A DNA stretch of 64,000 nucleotides from Psilocybe azurescens (Eukaryota > Basidiomycota > Agaricomycetes > Agaricales > Agrocybaceae): NCBI GenBank assembly GCA_023853785.1, contig JAJIRX010000569.1, positions 186,001-250,000 of the forward strand, read 5' to 3'. The notes under the pieces are model-generated. The model saw only the letters and a list, made by a program, of their open reading frames with translations. It was not told where the DNA came from and searched no databases. Each line of letters starts with the position of its first letter. Position 1 is the stretch's first letter. Made by a program: the position numbers and the translations under genes. This document shows positions 63,136 to 64,000 of this stretch, in pieces.

Positions 63136-64000
63136 GTGACCGCAAATTATGCGTCTTTTGCTCAGAGTTGGCCTTACTCTCCTCTGAGCCCCTCTATCTT
63201 TCCTCCAGGAGATTCCATCTCGTTCACATTATCTGCTCGTTCTCGCGATTCTGTCGACACAGTCTCAACCGCGATTTCAAGTTCGAGTTTGGAATCTGAC
63301 GATATTGTAACTGATGATCCACAATACCAGGAACATCATCATTCACATCAATCGCAGGTCCGTGTTGCAGATGATTCACCGGTCATCCATGTACCCCCAT
63401 TTCTGCCAATGTCATACATCAATCCAGCCGGAGGCCTCACTCCAACACACGGACATGAATTTACATATAATGGGGTGCCAGATCTTTTAAAAATGACCAT
63501 TCCTTTTAAATCGCGAAGCTCGAAATCATCTTTGAAGCACAAATCAATCAAGTACAAAAGTTAGTGATCCTCTGTTGACCGTGTTTGGTGGCTCTGATAG
63601 TCTAGCCCATCAGCGAAACCATGTAAATTCTTCCCAACAGAAAGGGGGTGTCCCAACGGAACTGCTTGCACGTTGTGAGTTCAACCTTCAATTTAATTTC
63701 AGATCGGCCACTGAATGTCCAATTGGATAAAGTATACATGATGAGCCGAATTCAAGGGTCTCGTCACCTTCACCACCGAAAACGGTCTCGGAGAAGGAGG
63801 GCGGTGAAGGCCGAAAGAATTTCGTGCCCATTCCATGGCGCGTGATTGGAGGTGGCGTGCGTGTAGGCATCCAGAAAGACGAGGACGAGGACGATCCTGT
63901 ATCTGACTCCGACGACGCTTGCCATCCACCGGAATCGTCGGTAACTCTCGCTCCGATAAAGTCAGATATGACGTATCGGCCAAGGTCAAATTCAATTCCT
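63136..64000 (+). CDS. Unrecognised protein, runs off the right edge
   Basis: An open frame around 63136-63560 encodes a Ser/Pro/His-rich segment (SPLSPSIFPPGDSISFTLSA, HHHSHQSQVRVADDSPVIHV, GGLTPTHGHEFTYNGVPDLL) with a basic patch (KSRSSKSSLKHKSIKYK). Continuation needs a one-base shift to KVSDPLLTVFGGSDSLAHQ. An intron at about 63672-63703 leads to RPLNVQLDKVYMMS. Two more single-base corrections then give LVTFTTENGLGEGG, KNFVPIPWRVIGGGVRVGIQ and an acidic stretch KDEDEDDPVSDSDD, open to base 64000. The 5' end is uncertain and may lie near 62983. I do not recognise a family. The pattern of corrections matches the other broken frames, so it is likely a real gene. Confidence 0.45.

Overview
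The window is nuclear DNA of a filamentous basidiomycete, most likely a plant-litter- or wood-decaying Agaricomycete. Genes are dense on both strands and cut by short GT-AG introns of about 45-60 bases. The protein set is fungal: HUT1, Ssr4, a Ser-rich 'alpha-fungal' protein kinase, SYLF/Ysc84, AA9 monooxygenases with a fungal CBM1, and GH15 glucoamylases with CBM20.

Layout. 1-11.7 kb: end of the DNA polymerase alpha B subunit, a zinc-chaperone GTPase of the CobW/ZNG1 family, a STYX-like phosphatase fold with a changed active site, the nucleotide-sugar transporter HUT1, a Ser/Thr kinase, the SWI/SNF-RSC subunit Ssr4 and an F-box protein. 12-19.4 kb: a broken macrodomain gene, then three AA9 (GH61) genes in tandem on the minus strand. 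The first has Lys where the His-brace histidine should be, the second is canonical with a CBM1, and the third is damaged. 20.4-24.8 kb: tightly packed housekeeping genes VPS37, RRP40, EAF6 and RPT5. 25.1-27 kb: an intronless F-box/LRR protein. 27.8-43.9 kb: one giant gene for midasin (MDN1). 44.2-51 kb: an ENPP-type membrane phosphodiesterase, an unusual helical-bundle plus CHORD-like zinc-finger protein, and a SYLF protein. 51.2-56.8 kb: two tandem secreted glucoamylases (GH15-CBM20). 59.2-60.8 kb: a PA-TM-RING ubiquitin ligase. 63-64 kb: an unrecognised gene that runs off the right edge.

The genes do not form one operon-like system. Two local tandem families (AA9 and GH15) form secreted polysaccharide-degrading blocks, and each gene has a TATA-like box close upstream. 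The rest are mostly single-copy core genes arranged in divergent or convergent pairs.

A quality caveat affects the whole window. Many reading frames, including essential genes such as MDN1, VPS37 and EAF6, are broken by single-base shifts located in homopolymer runs. Most of these look like sequence errors rather than pseudogenisation. Only lesions of another kind (in-frame nonsense codons) are treated here as likely real decay.
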